Below, piece after piece: positions 24,369 through 31,820 of a stretch of 64,000 nt of DNA. The position numbers and the translations under genes were made by a program. The stretch is taken from positions 4,967 through 68,966 of the forward strand of contig CAZIWL010000007.1 in assembly GCA_964542755.1 (NCBI GenBank). Reading direction: 5' to 3'. Every line of letters starts with the position of its first letter. The stretch's first letter is position 1. This DNA comes from SKLM01 sp964542755 (GTDB lineage Bacteria; Chloroflexota; Anaerolineae; B4-G1). The notes beneath the pieces were generated by a model that had not been told where the DNA came from, ran no database searches, and saw nothing but the letters and a program-made list of their open reading frames with translations.

Positions 24369-25490
24369 CTACTGGTTGTACAACTCCACGTGACCGTCGG
24401 TATAGATCAATTCGTCGTACGGCTGCTCCAGGCGCTGACCGTTCTCATCGAACTCAAGATCACCGGTGGCGGCATCGTACCCCTTCGCCACCTCGGGGAG
24501 CGTGTTCTTGATGGACTCCGCGTCGGTGCCCCCTTCCCGCATCGCCAGCGCGATCAGCCACGCGGCATCGTACGCCAGGTAGCTGAAGGGGCCGCCGGGT
24601 TCCTCACCGAACTTCTCCTTGAAGGCCTCGGTGAAAGCCTGACCCGCCGGCATGTGGTACGCTGGCTCCAGGCCGATGTGCCCGTCGACAGTCTGGGGGT
24701 CGGCGACGCCTGTGCACATGGTCAAGTAGCCACCGATCCACTGGGCTTCCGCGCCCATCTCCATCGCCTGCTTGGTCAGGATCTTCGACTCCTCGCCGTA
24801 GGCCGTGTAGAGGATCGCCTCAGGATCCCCTTCGAATAGCCTCTGCAGCTCGGCTCGGTAGTCCGTCTGGGCCAGCGGGTACTCGATGATGGTCGTGATT
24901 TCGCCGCCGTTCTCCTCGAAGGTCTTGACCATCCATTCCTCCATCCCGATCCCGAAGGGGTTGTTCGGTACCAGGATGGCAGCCTTGGTGTAGCCTTCAT
25001 CCAGCGCCAGCTTAGCTTGCTCGGAACCCATCAGGTGATCCAGGCCGATGGTGCTGAAGAAGTAGTCGCCAACCTCGGCACACTTAGGGGACGTGGAGCC
25101 CGGGTTAACCATTACCACGCCCTGCTCCTGGGCGTAGGCTGCCGCTGGGAGGGTAACGCCGCTCGAGAAGATGCCGATGATAGCCGGGACCTTGTTGACG
25201 TCGATGAGCTTGTGAGCGGCATCGGTGCCAGCCTCGGGACGGGACTCGCTGTCCTCGAAAATCACCTTCAGGTCACGGCCGTCGATGCCTCCATCCGCGT
25301 TGATCTGCTCGACCGCCAACTCCACGCCACGGCGCTCATCAATACCCTCATGTGTCGATGCGCCCGTCAGGGGGAAGATCGCACCGATCGTCAGTTCGCC
25401 ACCACCGCCTCCCAGCTGCCCACAGGCCGTCGTGGGGAGCAAGAGGACGACAACCACTAGTAGCGCAACAAGCTTGTGCAGGGTCTTCAC
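24369..25490 (-). CDS. branched-chain-type amino acid ABC transporter substrate-binding lipoprotein
   Basis: This 373-residue protein has a lipoprotein signal peptide (hydrophobic 7-19, lipobox TTAC with C23) and a glycine-rich linker, then the periplasmic-binding type I fold (LTIGAIFPLTGASTHEG, VELAVEQINADGGIDGRDL). It would catch the substrate outside the membrane and deliver it to LivH-LivM. The GTG start has a very strong GAGGAGGT five bases upstream, as expected for the most abundant component. A stable hairpin follows the stop. The ligand is probably hydroxyproline or another amino acid of the neighbouring pathway, by context only. Confidence 0.92.
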   Translation of the reverse strand: MKTLHKLVALLVVVVLLLPTTACGQLGGGGGELTIGAIFPLTGASTHEGIDERRGVELAVEQINADGGIDGRDLKVIFEDSESRPEAGTDAAHKLIDVNKVPAIIGIFSSGVTLPAAAYAQEQGVVMVNPGSTSPKCAEVGDYFFSTIGLDHLMGSEQAKLALDEGYTKAAILVPNNPFGIGMEEWMVKTFEENGGEITTIIEYPLAQTDYRAELQRLFEGDPEAILYTAYGEESKILTKQAMEMGAEAQWIGGYLTMCTGVADPQTVDGHIGLEPAYHMPAGQAFTEAFKEKFGEEPGGPFSYLAYDAAWLIALAMREGGTDAESIKNTLPEVAKGYDAATGDLEFDENGQRLEQPYDELIYTDGHVELYNQ

Positions 25491-25681
25491 TTCCTACCTC
25501 CTCGTGGATTCTACTGTACGCTCTCTCAGCGTCGTTCGTTGACGCTTGACAGTTCGAGGCGATCGTCTCGCTTCTGGTTCGGCACCACCTCCTTTCTTTG
25601 CCTGCGTCTCCGGAACCATTGGATGGTCGCTCCACCATGTTGGGGGCGAGTCTCAAGGCTGCTCCGGTTCTAGGGGTGGAG
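25491..25681. other. leader between LivF and binding-protein genes
   Basis: This 191-base gap holds the strong ribosome binding site of the binding-protein gene and a near-palindrome at 25555-25570 (CGAGGCGATCG followed by TCTCG). No convincing -35/-10 pair was found. It may be an mRNA leader or processing region. Confidence 0.35.
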
Positions 25682-26395
25682 CTACGCGCCGCCCAGGTAG
25701 GCGGCTTTAACCTGGGGATCCGCCCTCAGTTCTTCGACCGATCCCTCCAGAACAACATGACCGGACTCGATCACGTAGCCACGCTCGGCGACCGAGAATG
25801 CCATACGGGCATTCTGTTCCACGATGAGGATGGTCATGCCTTCCTCGTTCAGCTTCCGCGTAACGTCGAAGATCTCTTGTACGAGAAAGGGGGCCAGTCC
25901 CATGGAGGGCTCATCGAGAAGCAGAAGATCCACATCGCTCATCAAGGCGCGGGCGATAGAGAGCATCTGACGCTCGCCACCGCTGAGGGTCCCGGCAAAC
26001 TGAGTCGTCCGCTCCTCCAGGCGAGGGAACACGGAGTATACCCATTCCAGGTCTTCCTGGACGGCTTTCTGATCCCTGCGGGTGATTGCCCCCATCTTGA
26101 GATTCTCCAAGACGGTGAGGGTGGGGAAGACCTGGTGCCCATCCGGGACCAACACGAGTCCCTTTGTGACCAGTCGATGAGCCGGAGTGCCCTGAATCTC
26201 CTCGCCTCGGTACCTCACACGCCCAGATCGTGGGGACAGGAGGCCGCTGATGGACTTGAGTGTGGTGGTCTTGCCAGCTCCATTGGCACCGATCATCGTT
26301 ACGATCTCACCCTCATCGACCGTCAGGGAGACCCCGAAGAGTGCCTGCATGTCGCCATAGGAGGTGTGGATGTCCTCGACTTCCAGGATGGCCAT
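25682..26395 (-). CDS. livF: branched-chain-type amino acid ABC transporter ATPase LivF
   Basis: This 237-residue ATPase has Walker A GANGAGKTTT (about 35-44), signature LSGGERQ (about 138-144) and Walker B LLLLDEPSMGLAP (about 157-169). The short LivF length and the ending VKAAYLGG are typical. It is the second motor of the importer. Its ATG lies about 80 bases downstream of the best promoter in the window, so it is the first gene of the transporter operon; the binding protein, LivH, LivM, LivG and the epimerase follow. Confidence 0.92.
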   Translation of the reverse strand: MAILEVEDIHTSYGDMQALFGVSLTVDEGEIVTMIGANGAGKTTTLKSISGLLSPRSGRVRYRGEEIQGTPAHRLVTKGLVLVPDGHQVFPTLTVLENLKMGAITRRDQKAVQEDLEWVYSVFPRLEERTTQFAGTLSGGERQMLSIARALMSDVDLLLLDEPSMGLAPFLVQEIFDVTRKLNEEGMTILIVEQNARMAFSVAERGYVIESGHVVLEGSVEELRADPQVKAAYLGGA

Positions 26396-26476
26396 TGGTG
26401 CTCCTTCTCGATCTTGACTACGAAGCCCCCGGGAGAAGGGTTGTACCGTGGCGGGGTATGCGGCTGGTTAATTTCG

Positions 26477-26508
26477 ATTATATTCACGACACTTGAAGGT
26501 GTCAAGTG
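26477..26508 (-). promoter_or_regulatory. consensus promoter with overlapping inverted-repeat operator, Liv operon
   Basis: On the minus strand a perfect TTGACA (26505-26500) and a perfect TATAAT (26482-26477) are exactly 17 bases apart. A perfect inverted repeat CACTTGA / TCAAGTG (26490-26496 and 26502-26508) covers the -35 box and part of the spacer; an overlapping GACAC / GTGTC pair (26488-26492 and 26499-26503) shares it. A repressor bound here would block polymerase. The leader to the LivF ATG is about 75 bases. Confidence 0.8.
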
Positions 26509-26618
26509 GGCATTCCTCCCGATAAACCGCGACAACTCTCACCAGTCAGCCCCAAGCGTCGGAGGGCGAGCCCGCTGGCTCACCGTGCGTTGATCATCGT
26601 TCTTCGCTCTACAAAAAG

Positions 26619-27776
26619 CTACTTAAGCTTCTCTTCGGCACCAAACTCCCGATAGGGACTGAGCTCCTCAAGCGTTTCCTCATCCTCCGGCGTCAGGTCC
26701 TCCTGGACCAGACGGCAGAGCACAGATCCCAGGCCGGGCCCGAGCATGAAACCCTGACCGCACATGCCGACGGCGAAGATATAGCCCTCCAGTCCCTTGG
26801 AGCGTCCGACGATGGGGAAGCCATCGGGCGTCATGGGATAGAGCCCGCGCCACGTTCGGCGAACTCGAATGTTCGCGAGCTTCGGCATTAGGCCGACCAT
26901 CCGCGGCGCTATCATGGGCAGGAAATCTGAAGTCTCTCGGCGATCGGTCCCTACGATGGGGGGCTCGGGGGTGATACAGAACACCAGGGCTCCGGTTCCG
27001 TGCTGATAGAAGTAGTAGTTCTTCGAGCCCTCAGCCGGGCGCAGGTCGACGACCATAGGTTCGAGAAACCGTCTCACCGGTTCTGTGATGCCTGCCTCGT
27101 GGCTGTCCGGGGTCACCGGCGCGTCGAGCCCTGCCATCCGGGCCGCCTGTCGACCCCACGCTCCAGCCGCGTTAATGACTGTCTCCGTCGCGTATCCTCC
27201 CTGGTCCGTCCGGACGCCAACAACCTTGCCCCGTCGCGTAATGATGCCCGTGACTCTCTCGTTGAAGTGAAATCGTGCTCCGCGCTCCGCAGCACGCTTG
27301 TAGAAGGCGTGAGCACTGAGGAGCGGGGACGCGGAGCCGTCGCTGGGTGAGTAGGTACCGCCGATCAGGTTATTCCGGTTCAGCGAAGGGATGACGTCGA
27401 GCAGATCGTCCCGGTTCAGCCACTTGATCTCCAGCCCGAAGCCATGCTGGACGTCTAGCAGGTCCTTCAGGGCTTGTTCCTCCCGCTCGCGGTAGGCGAC
27501 GAAGGAGTAGCCGCCCCGGTGCCACTCGATGTCATCGCCGTAAGTCTCTTCCCATGTGGAGAAGACCTGAAGCGACTCGATGCATAGGCGAATCTTGGAC
27601 CTGGCTGAGTGCGTGGCTCGGATGCCGCCGATGGCAGCCTTGTTGGACCCCTGCCCAGGACTGGCGAATTGGTCGATGACCAGGGGCTGGAGGCCTGCCT
27701 CGGCTAGAGAGAGAGCTGTCGGCAGTCCCACACTCCCCGCACCGATGATCACGGCGTCGTAGACTTTGGTGGTCAT
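26619..27776 (-). CDS. FAD-dependent D-amino acid oxidoreductase, D-hydroxyproline dehydrogenase beta-like
   Basis: This 385-residue DAO-family flavoprotein has the N-terminal Rossmann motif IIGAGSVGLPTALSLAEAG (about 10-28) and the late GMCGQGFMLGPGLG FAD-contact segment. It resembles the catalytic subunit of sarcosine oxidase, opine oxidases and the D-hydroxyproline dehydrogenase (LhpB) group. It would oxidise the C-N bond of an imino acid such as cis-4-hydroxy-D-proline to the pyrroline, passing electrons to its partner. The partner gene lies two bases upstream, so they form one unit. It has no signal peptide. A short AAGCT/AGCTT hairpin followed by T overlaps its stop. Confidence 0.87.
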   Translation of the reverse strand: MTTKVYDAVIIGAGSVGLPTALSLAEAGLQPLVIDQFASPGQGSNKAAIGGIRATHSARSKIRLCIESLQVFSTWEETYGDDIEWHRGGYSFVAYREREEQALKDLLDVQHGFGLEIKWLNRDDLLDVIPSLNRNNLIGGTYSPSDGSASPLLSAHAFYKRAAERGARFHFNERVTGIITRRGKVVGVRTDQGGYATETVINAAGAWGRQAARMAGLDAPVTPDSHEAGITEPVRRFLEPMVVDLRPAEGSKNYYFYQHGTGALVFCITPEPPIVGTDRRETSDFLPMIAPRMVGLMPKLANIRVRRTWRGLYPMTPDGFPIVGRSKGLEGYIFAVGMCGQGFMLGPGLGSVLCRLVQEDLTPEDEETLEELSPYREFGAEEKLK

Positions 27777-27778
27777 GC

Positions 27779-29911
27779 TTACATGCCTCCCTCGTGTGCG
27801 TCCGTGGCGTGGGTGACCAGCACGTGTTCGGAAGGTCTCTCCCCCGCGCTAACCCCGGCGAAAGCCCCGAGGGGGACCTCCATGAAGAGCGGACGCTGTG
27901 TGTTCTCCTCGATGCTCTCGAGCTCGATCCCTTCCTCGCGGAAAAGCCGCTCGATCAGCGTGGTACACGTCTTGCCGCCGCAGGCTCCCATCCCGGCCCG
28001 AGTGACGGCTTTGATGTAGTTCATGTCGCGCACACCAGACCGAATCAGTTCCCGGATCTCCCCCGCCGTGACCCGCTCACAACGGCAGATGATCTCGTCG
28101 TCCGCTAGCCGCTCAACGGCCTGTCCCTCGGCCTCCGTGACCCAGGGGTCCTGGACTCGAATGCCGGCGATCCGTTTCGCGATCTCTCGGGGCGCTCTCA
28201 CTCGCACGAGGAGGGCACGGTCGGCAAACCGGGGGGTGCGCACACGCGAGACCTCAACGTTGCCAAGCACCTTTCCTTCCGTGTCCAGCACGGTCACAAT
28301 GTCGCCGGCGTCGATGGTCTCCGATGGGAACTCGTAGGGGATTGTGACTGTGGGACGCAAGCGGTCGTCACGGTAATCGACCAGTGTGATCGCCAGTCCC
28401 GGACAGACGGCGACGCACTGCTCGCAACCGATACATCCGTCTCCGATGTACTGCGGCAGGCCGCGGATGTCATTGCGCTCGATGACGATGCTTTCCTGAG
28501 GGCACACGGACGTGCAAGGGTTGCAGGGGATTTCCTGAGCACAGTGGAGGACCGGCAGGACACCTTCCTCCCCCTCCGGGATGTCCTCCGTCACGACGGC
28601 GCCAGGCCTCGACTTGAGAATCTCGGCGGTCCGATGCCACTCGGGGGGAATGTCCCCTACGTCCCTCCCCAACGTTCTCGCGATCTCCAGGCCACGAATC
28701 CGACCGGTGAACATAGCTGCCGATGCCTCGGCAATCTCCTCTGCGTCGCCAGCTGCGTAGACAGGAAGACCAAAGGTCTCTGCCTTCTCCACGAACTCGT
28801 CCACCGGCTCCAGCCCAACAGCCACGAGGACTGTATCGCACGCAAAGGTCTTCTCCGTGTCGGGGATGGGTTCCCAGTTGTTGTCGATCTCGGCGATGGT
28901 GACCGAATCGACCCGACTCTCGCCGTTGGCGCTTACGATGGTGTGGGAGGTGTAGATCGGGACGCCCAGGCGGCTCAACTTGTCCTTGTGAACCTTGTAG
29001 CCGCCACACTCAGCCAGCGCCTCGCAGAGACCGATTACCTTGATATCCGCCTGCAGGGCGTGATAGCCAGCTATCAAGCCCACGTTCCCCCCGCCCACGA
29101 TGAACAGCCGATCAGCCGACTTCACCATGTCGCGGTTGACCAGCGTCTGGAACGCACCGGCACCGTAGACACCGGGCAGGGTGTTCCCCTTGAACGCCAG
29201 GGACTTCTCCCGGGCCCCGGTTGCCACCAGAAGTGTCTGAGGGCGGACCAGCAGATAGTGACCCTCCCTCAGCAGACCGACTTTTCTGTCGGAGAAGACG
29301 GCAAGGGCCGTAGAGTCCAGCCAGACCTGCACGTTCTCGAAGTCACGCACCTCTTCTTCGAGTTTCTCGGCGATGTCGATGCCTCTCGTCCCAGCGTAGC
29401 AAGCTTCAATCGATCCGAAGAATTTGTGCGTCTGGAGCACCAGCTTGCCCCCCAGACGGTGTTTGTCGTCGACGATGAGGGTCCGGACGCCAGCCTTGCC
29501 CAGTTCGATGGCCGCGGAAAGCCCGGCCGGACCGCCGCCAATGATCAGGCACTCGATGTCGATCGTTCCGATGGGGTGAGTCTCCGGCGCGCTCTGAATG
29601 TCAGGCAGGGTCGGCCGTCCGTCCATGGGCTGGACATCCATCCCGGCAAGCACGGGTGCCATACACGACTTGACGGGGATGCCATCCGCCATCACCAGGC
29701 ACTGAGCACATTGCCCGTTGGCACAGAAGATGCCCTGGGGGGCGCCGTCCTTATGGTGATGCCCGAATATGCGGATGCCGTTGGCGAACAGGGCCGATGC
29801 GATGGTCTCACCCGCGTGCCCCGTCAGGGTCTCACCCTGCCAGGTGAACTCGACGGCCTCTTCCTCTTCGGCCGCGAGGATGGGATGCTCACGGATCCGA
29901 TAGTCCGTCAT
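27779..29911 (-). CDS. fused 2Fe-2S / FAD-NAD / ferredoxin / BFD oxidoreductase, D-hydroxyproline dehydrogenase alpha-gamma-like
   Basis: This 710-residue redox protein has four parts. Residues 1-100 hold a 2Fe-2S site (C63, C68, C71, C83). Residues 118-450 form a pyridine nucleotide-disulfide oxidoreductase with FAD loop GGGPAG (125-130) and a second Rossmann motif VGGGNVGLIAGYHA. Next come two 4Fe-4S motifs (CNPCTSVCP and CIGCEQCVAVCP). About residue 604 on is a BFD-like 2Fe-2S site (C610, C612, C644, C649). In Pseudomonas-type hydroxyproline dehydrogenase the 2Fe-2S and FAD parts are separate chains (LhpF, LhpE), so this is a fusion with added ferredoxin clusters. The ATG has AGGAG at seven bases; an ATG nine codons earlier is possible. 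It would accept electrons from the downstream flavoprotein. Confidence 0.85.
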   Translation of the reverse strand: MTDYRIREHPILAAEEEEAVEFTWQGETLTGHAGETIASALFANGIRIFGHHHKDGAPQGIFCANGQCAQCLVMADGIPVKSCMAPVLAGMDVQPMDGRPTLPDIQSAPETHPIGTIDIECLIIGGGPAGLSAAIELGKAGVRTLIVDDKHRLGGKLVLQTHKFFGSIEACYAGTRGIDIAEKLEEEVRDFENVQVWLDSTALAVFSDRKVGLLREGHYLLVRPQTLLVATGAREKSLAFKGNTLPGVYGAGAFQTLVNRDMVKSADRLFIVGGGNVGLIAGYHALQADIKVIGLCEALAECGGYKVHKDKLSRLGVPIYTSHTIVSANGESRVDSVTIAEIDNNWEPIPDTEKTFACDTVLVAVGLEPVDEFVEKAETFGLPVYAAGDAEEIAEASAAMFTGRIRGLEIARTLGRDVGDIPPEWHRTAEILKSRPGAVVTEDIPEGEEGVLPVLHCAQEIPCNPCTSVCPQESIVIERNDIRGLPQYIGDGCIGCEQCVAVCPGLAITLVDYRDDRLRPTVTIPYEFPSETIDAGDIVTVLDTEGKVLGNVEVSRVRTPRFADRALLVRVRAPREIAKRIAGIRVQDPWVTEAEGQAVERLADDEIICRCERVTAGEIRELIRSGVRDMNYIKAVTRAGMGACGGKTCTTLIERLFREEGIELESIEENTQRPLFMEVPLGAFAGVSAGERPSEHVLVTHATDAHEGGM

Positions 29912-30108
29912 TGGGTCTCTCCTTGTCTCGATCCGCACTTTTGTTCACCTCTCTTGCTGGTCGGCTGCCTCCACGTATCGAGTGGCCGGCAGTGAATATG
30001 CGGGAACTCAAGCTCAGCTGCGGTCGCAGAGGGGGCTTATCTAAGGCCGTGTCCCAAGATGGTGATCAGCCACCGCTCGGGAAGCTGTGTGCGCTCTCTT
30101 CCCCGCCG

Positions 30109-30450
30109 TTAGCCCGGGGGCCAACTCAGAGGGCGCCCGCCCAGTAGATGCATGTGGAGATGGTGGATGGATTGACCGGCCTCCGCCCCGGTGTTGACCA
30201 CCAGACGGTAGCCTGAGTCGAGGCCTTCGTCCTCGGCCAGCTGGCGTGCCACGAGGAAGAGTCTGCCCAACCAAACCTCATCTCCTGATTCGACCGCGTC
30301 GACACTTTCCACGTGTTCATTCGGTAGGATGAGGATGTGCGTAGGGGCCTGGGGGTTCTGATCCCGAAAGGCCGTCACGTACTCCCCTTCATAGACGATG
30401 CGCGCTGACTCTTCGCCCGAGGCGATGCGACAGAAAACACAGGTCGTCAT
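30109..30450 (-). CDS. HIT-family nucleotide-binding protein
   Basis: This 113-residue protein has the histidine triad H97-x-H99-x-H101 (SIHHLHMHLLGGR), the N-terminal CVFCRIASGE zinc/turn segment and the PTHILILPNEHVES strand. Members hydrolyse purine nucleoside phosphoramidates or related AMP conjugates in the cytoplasm. Its ATG overlaps the stop of the upstream MtaB gene (ATGA), so the two are translationally coupled; longer frames upstream are out of context. A 197-base gap separates it from the fused oxidoreductase gene downstream. Confidence 0.92.
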   Translation of the reverse strand: MTTCVFCRIASGEESARIVYEGEYVTAFRDQNPQAPTHILILPNEHVESVDAVESGDEVWLGRLFLVARQLAEDEGLDSGYRLVVNTGAEAGQSIHHLHMHLLGGRPLSWPPG

Positions 30451-31709
30451 AAGACAGCCTCTCCTCTCAAGTGGCCCTTCTCGGCACTCAGAATGCGCGC
30501 TTGGGTGATCTGGTTCATGAGATCTTGCTCGGCATCTGCGACGACGCGGAGGTAGTTGTCTGTCCAGCCGGTCCAGTGACCGTCCTGCCGTTGTTTCTCC
30601 CAGAGCACGGGCAGCTCTCGACCCAGGAAGCGAAGTCGATACCGGCATCGTTGGCGGCGCGCTAGATTTCGTATCTTTCGGGCTCGGTCTTCCTTCACCT
30701 GGGAAGCGATGTGATGGGGGAGCCTTGAGGCTGGGGTGTGGGGTCGTTTGGAGTACGGGAAGACGTGGATCTTGGCGAAGGCTGTCTTCTCAACGAAGGC
30801 GTAGCTTGTGTCGAAGGCCGCCTGGTTCTCTCCAGGAAAGCCCACCATCACGTCGGTGGTGATCGCCACCTCGGGGATCTGGTCGCGGGCGGCCGCCACG
30901 AGTCGCGAGAATGCTTCCGTCGTGATGCGGCGTCCCATGCGCCGGAGCGTGTCGTCGCACCCGGATTGGAGCGGGAGGTGGAACTGTCGACAGAGACGGG
31001 AATCGTCCCAGAGATCGAAGAGGGTCTCCTGGATGTCCCATGGCTCCAGGGAGGAGAGCCGAAGCCTCCGCACGTCGGTGTCGGCCAGGACGGCTTCGAC
31101 CAGGGATCGCAGTCCTTCGGGATACCCCAGATCTTGCCCGTACGCCCCGAGACACGCACCTGTCAAGACTACCTCGCGGGCATCAGCTTTCTCCACCAGC
31201 ATCTGAATCTCGTGGACCACGTCGGCCATTAGGCGGCTTCGAGACCGTCCACGCAGCGAGCGAACGATACAGTAGGTGCAGTGGTTGTCGCAGCCGTCCT
31301 GAACCTTGACAAAGGCCCTGGTTCGCATGGTCTCCAGGGTCTCACCCGCTTCGCCAGGACGCCCGGGTGACTGCGCAAGATTCGTGAGCAGGTCACCCGC
31401 GCGCTCTTTCTCCGCATTGGGAATCACCCAGCGGACCCCGGGGAGTCGGGCCGAGGTCTCCGGCCGCAGAGTTGCGTAGCATCCCATGATGGCAAGCCGA
31501 GCCTGAGGGTTGTCGCGATGTAGGGAGCGCATCTCGTGCCGCGTCTTTCGCTCGGCCTGGGCGGTGACGGCACACGAGTTGACGGCGATGGTATCGGCTT
31601 CGGCTGCGCTGGCCACGATCGTATGCCCGGCCCTCGCCAGCTCCTGGGCCAGCAACTCGATCTCGCTCCAGTTGAGACGACACCCAACACTGTCGAGGTA
31701 GATCCGCAT
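30447..31709 (-). CDS. mtaB: tRNA t6A37 methylthiotransferase MtaB
   Basis: This 420-residue radical SAM methylthiotransferase adds a methylthio group to t6A at position 37 of tRNAs reading ANN codons. The N-terminal cluster cysteines are C10, C46 and C77 (DSVGCRLN, NSCAV, MGCYA), and the radical SAM cysteines C140, C144, C147 (GCDNHCTYC). GRSRSR and a C-terminal TRAM-like segment follow. The N-terminal sequence with VGCRLN is nearer MtaB than MiaB. The start is the ATG at 31709, since homology begins there; longer frames upstream are unlike the family. A promoter lies at 31773-31800. Confidence 0.9.
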   Translation of the reverse strand: MRIYLDSVGCRLNWSEIELLAQELARAGHTIVASAAEADTIAVNSCAVTAQAERKTRHEMRSLHRDNPQARLAIMGCYATLRPETSARLPGVRWVIPNAEKERAGDLLTNLAQSPGRPGEAGETLETMRTRAFVKVQDGCDNHCTYCIVRSLRGRSRSRLMADVVHEIQMLVEKADAREVVLTGACLGAYGQDLGYPEGLRSLVEAVLADTDVRRLRLSSLEPWDIQETLFDLWDDSRLCRQFHLPLQSGCDDTLRRMGRRITTEAFSRLVAAARDQIPEVAITTDVMVGFPGENQAAFDTSYAFVEKTAFAKIHVFPYSKRPHTPASRLPHHIASQVKEDRARKIRNLARRQRCRYRLRFLGRELPVLWEKQRQDGHWTGWTDNYLRVVADAEQDLMNQITQARILSAEKGHLRGEAVL

Positions 31710-31772
31710 AGCAACTTCACAGCTTTCTAGACGCGCAGGGCGTCTATCAGGAGCATCCGGGCTGGCAGAGCG

Positions 31773-31800
31773 ATTATAGCACGCGTCCCCGCTCTGCAAA
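31773..31800 (-). promoter_or_regulatory. predicted promoter of the mtaB-HIT pair
   Basis: On the minus strand TTTGCA (31800-31795) and a perfect TATAAT (31778-31773) are 16 bases apart. Transcription would begin near 31766, giving a leader of nearly 60 bases. It lies just downstream of the priA stop. Confidence 0.6.
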
Positions 31801-31820
31801 AGGTCCACGGCCTGCCCCTC

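Noticed and set aside
21703..26395. Branched-chain amino acid import as the firm substrate of the Liv-type transporter
   Set aside because: The family name reflects fold only. Location within a hydroxyproline gene set makes leucine-type substrates less likely, though not excluded.
28544..29995. A 483-residue plus-strand open frame
   Set aside because: It is antisense to the fused iron-sulphur flavoprotein, whose cysteine and Rossmann motifs are unmistakable. The antisense product has no domain pattern.
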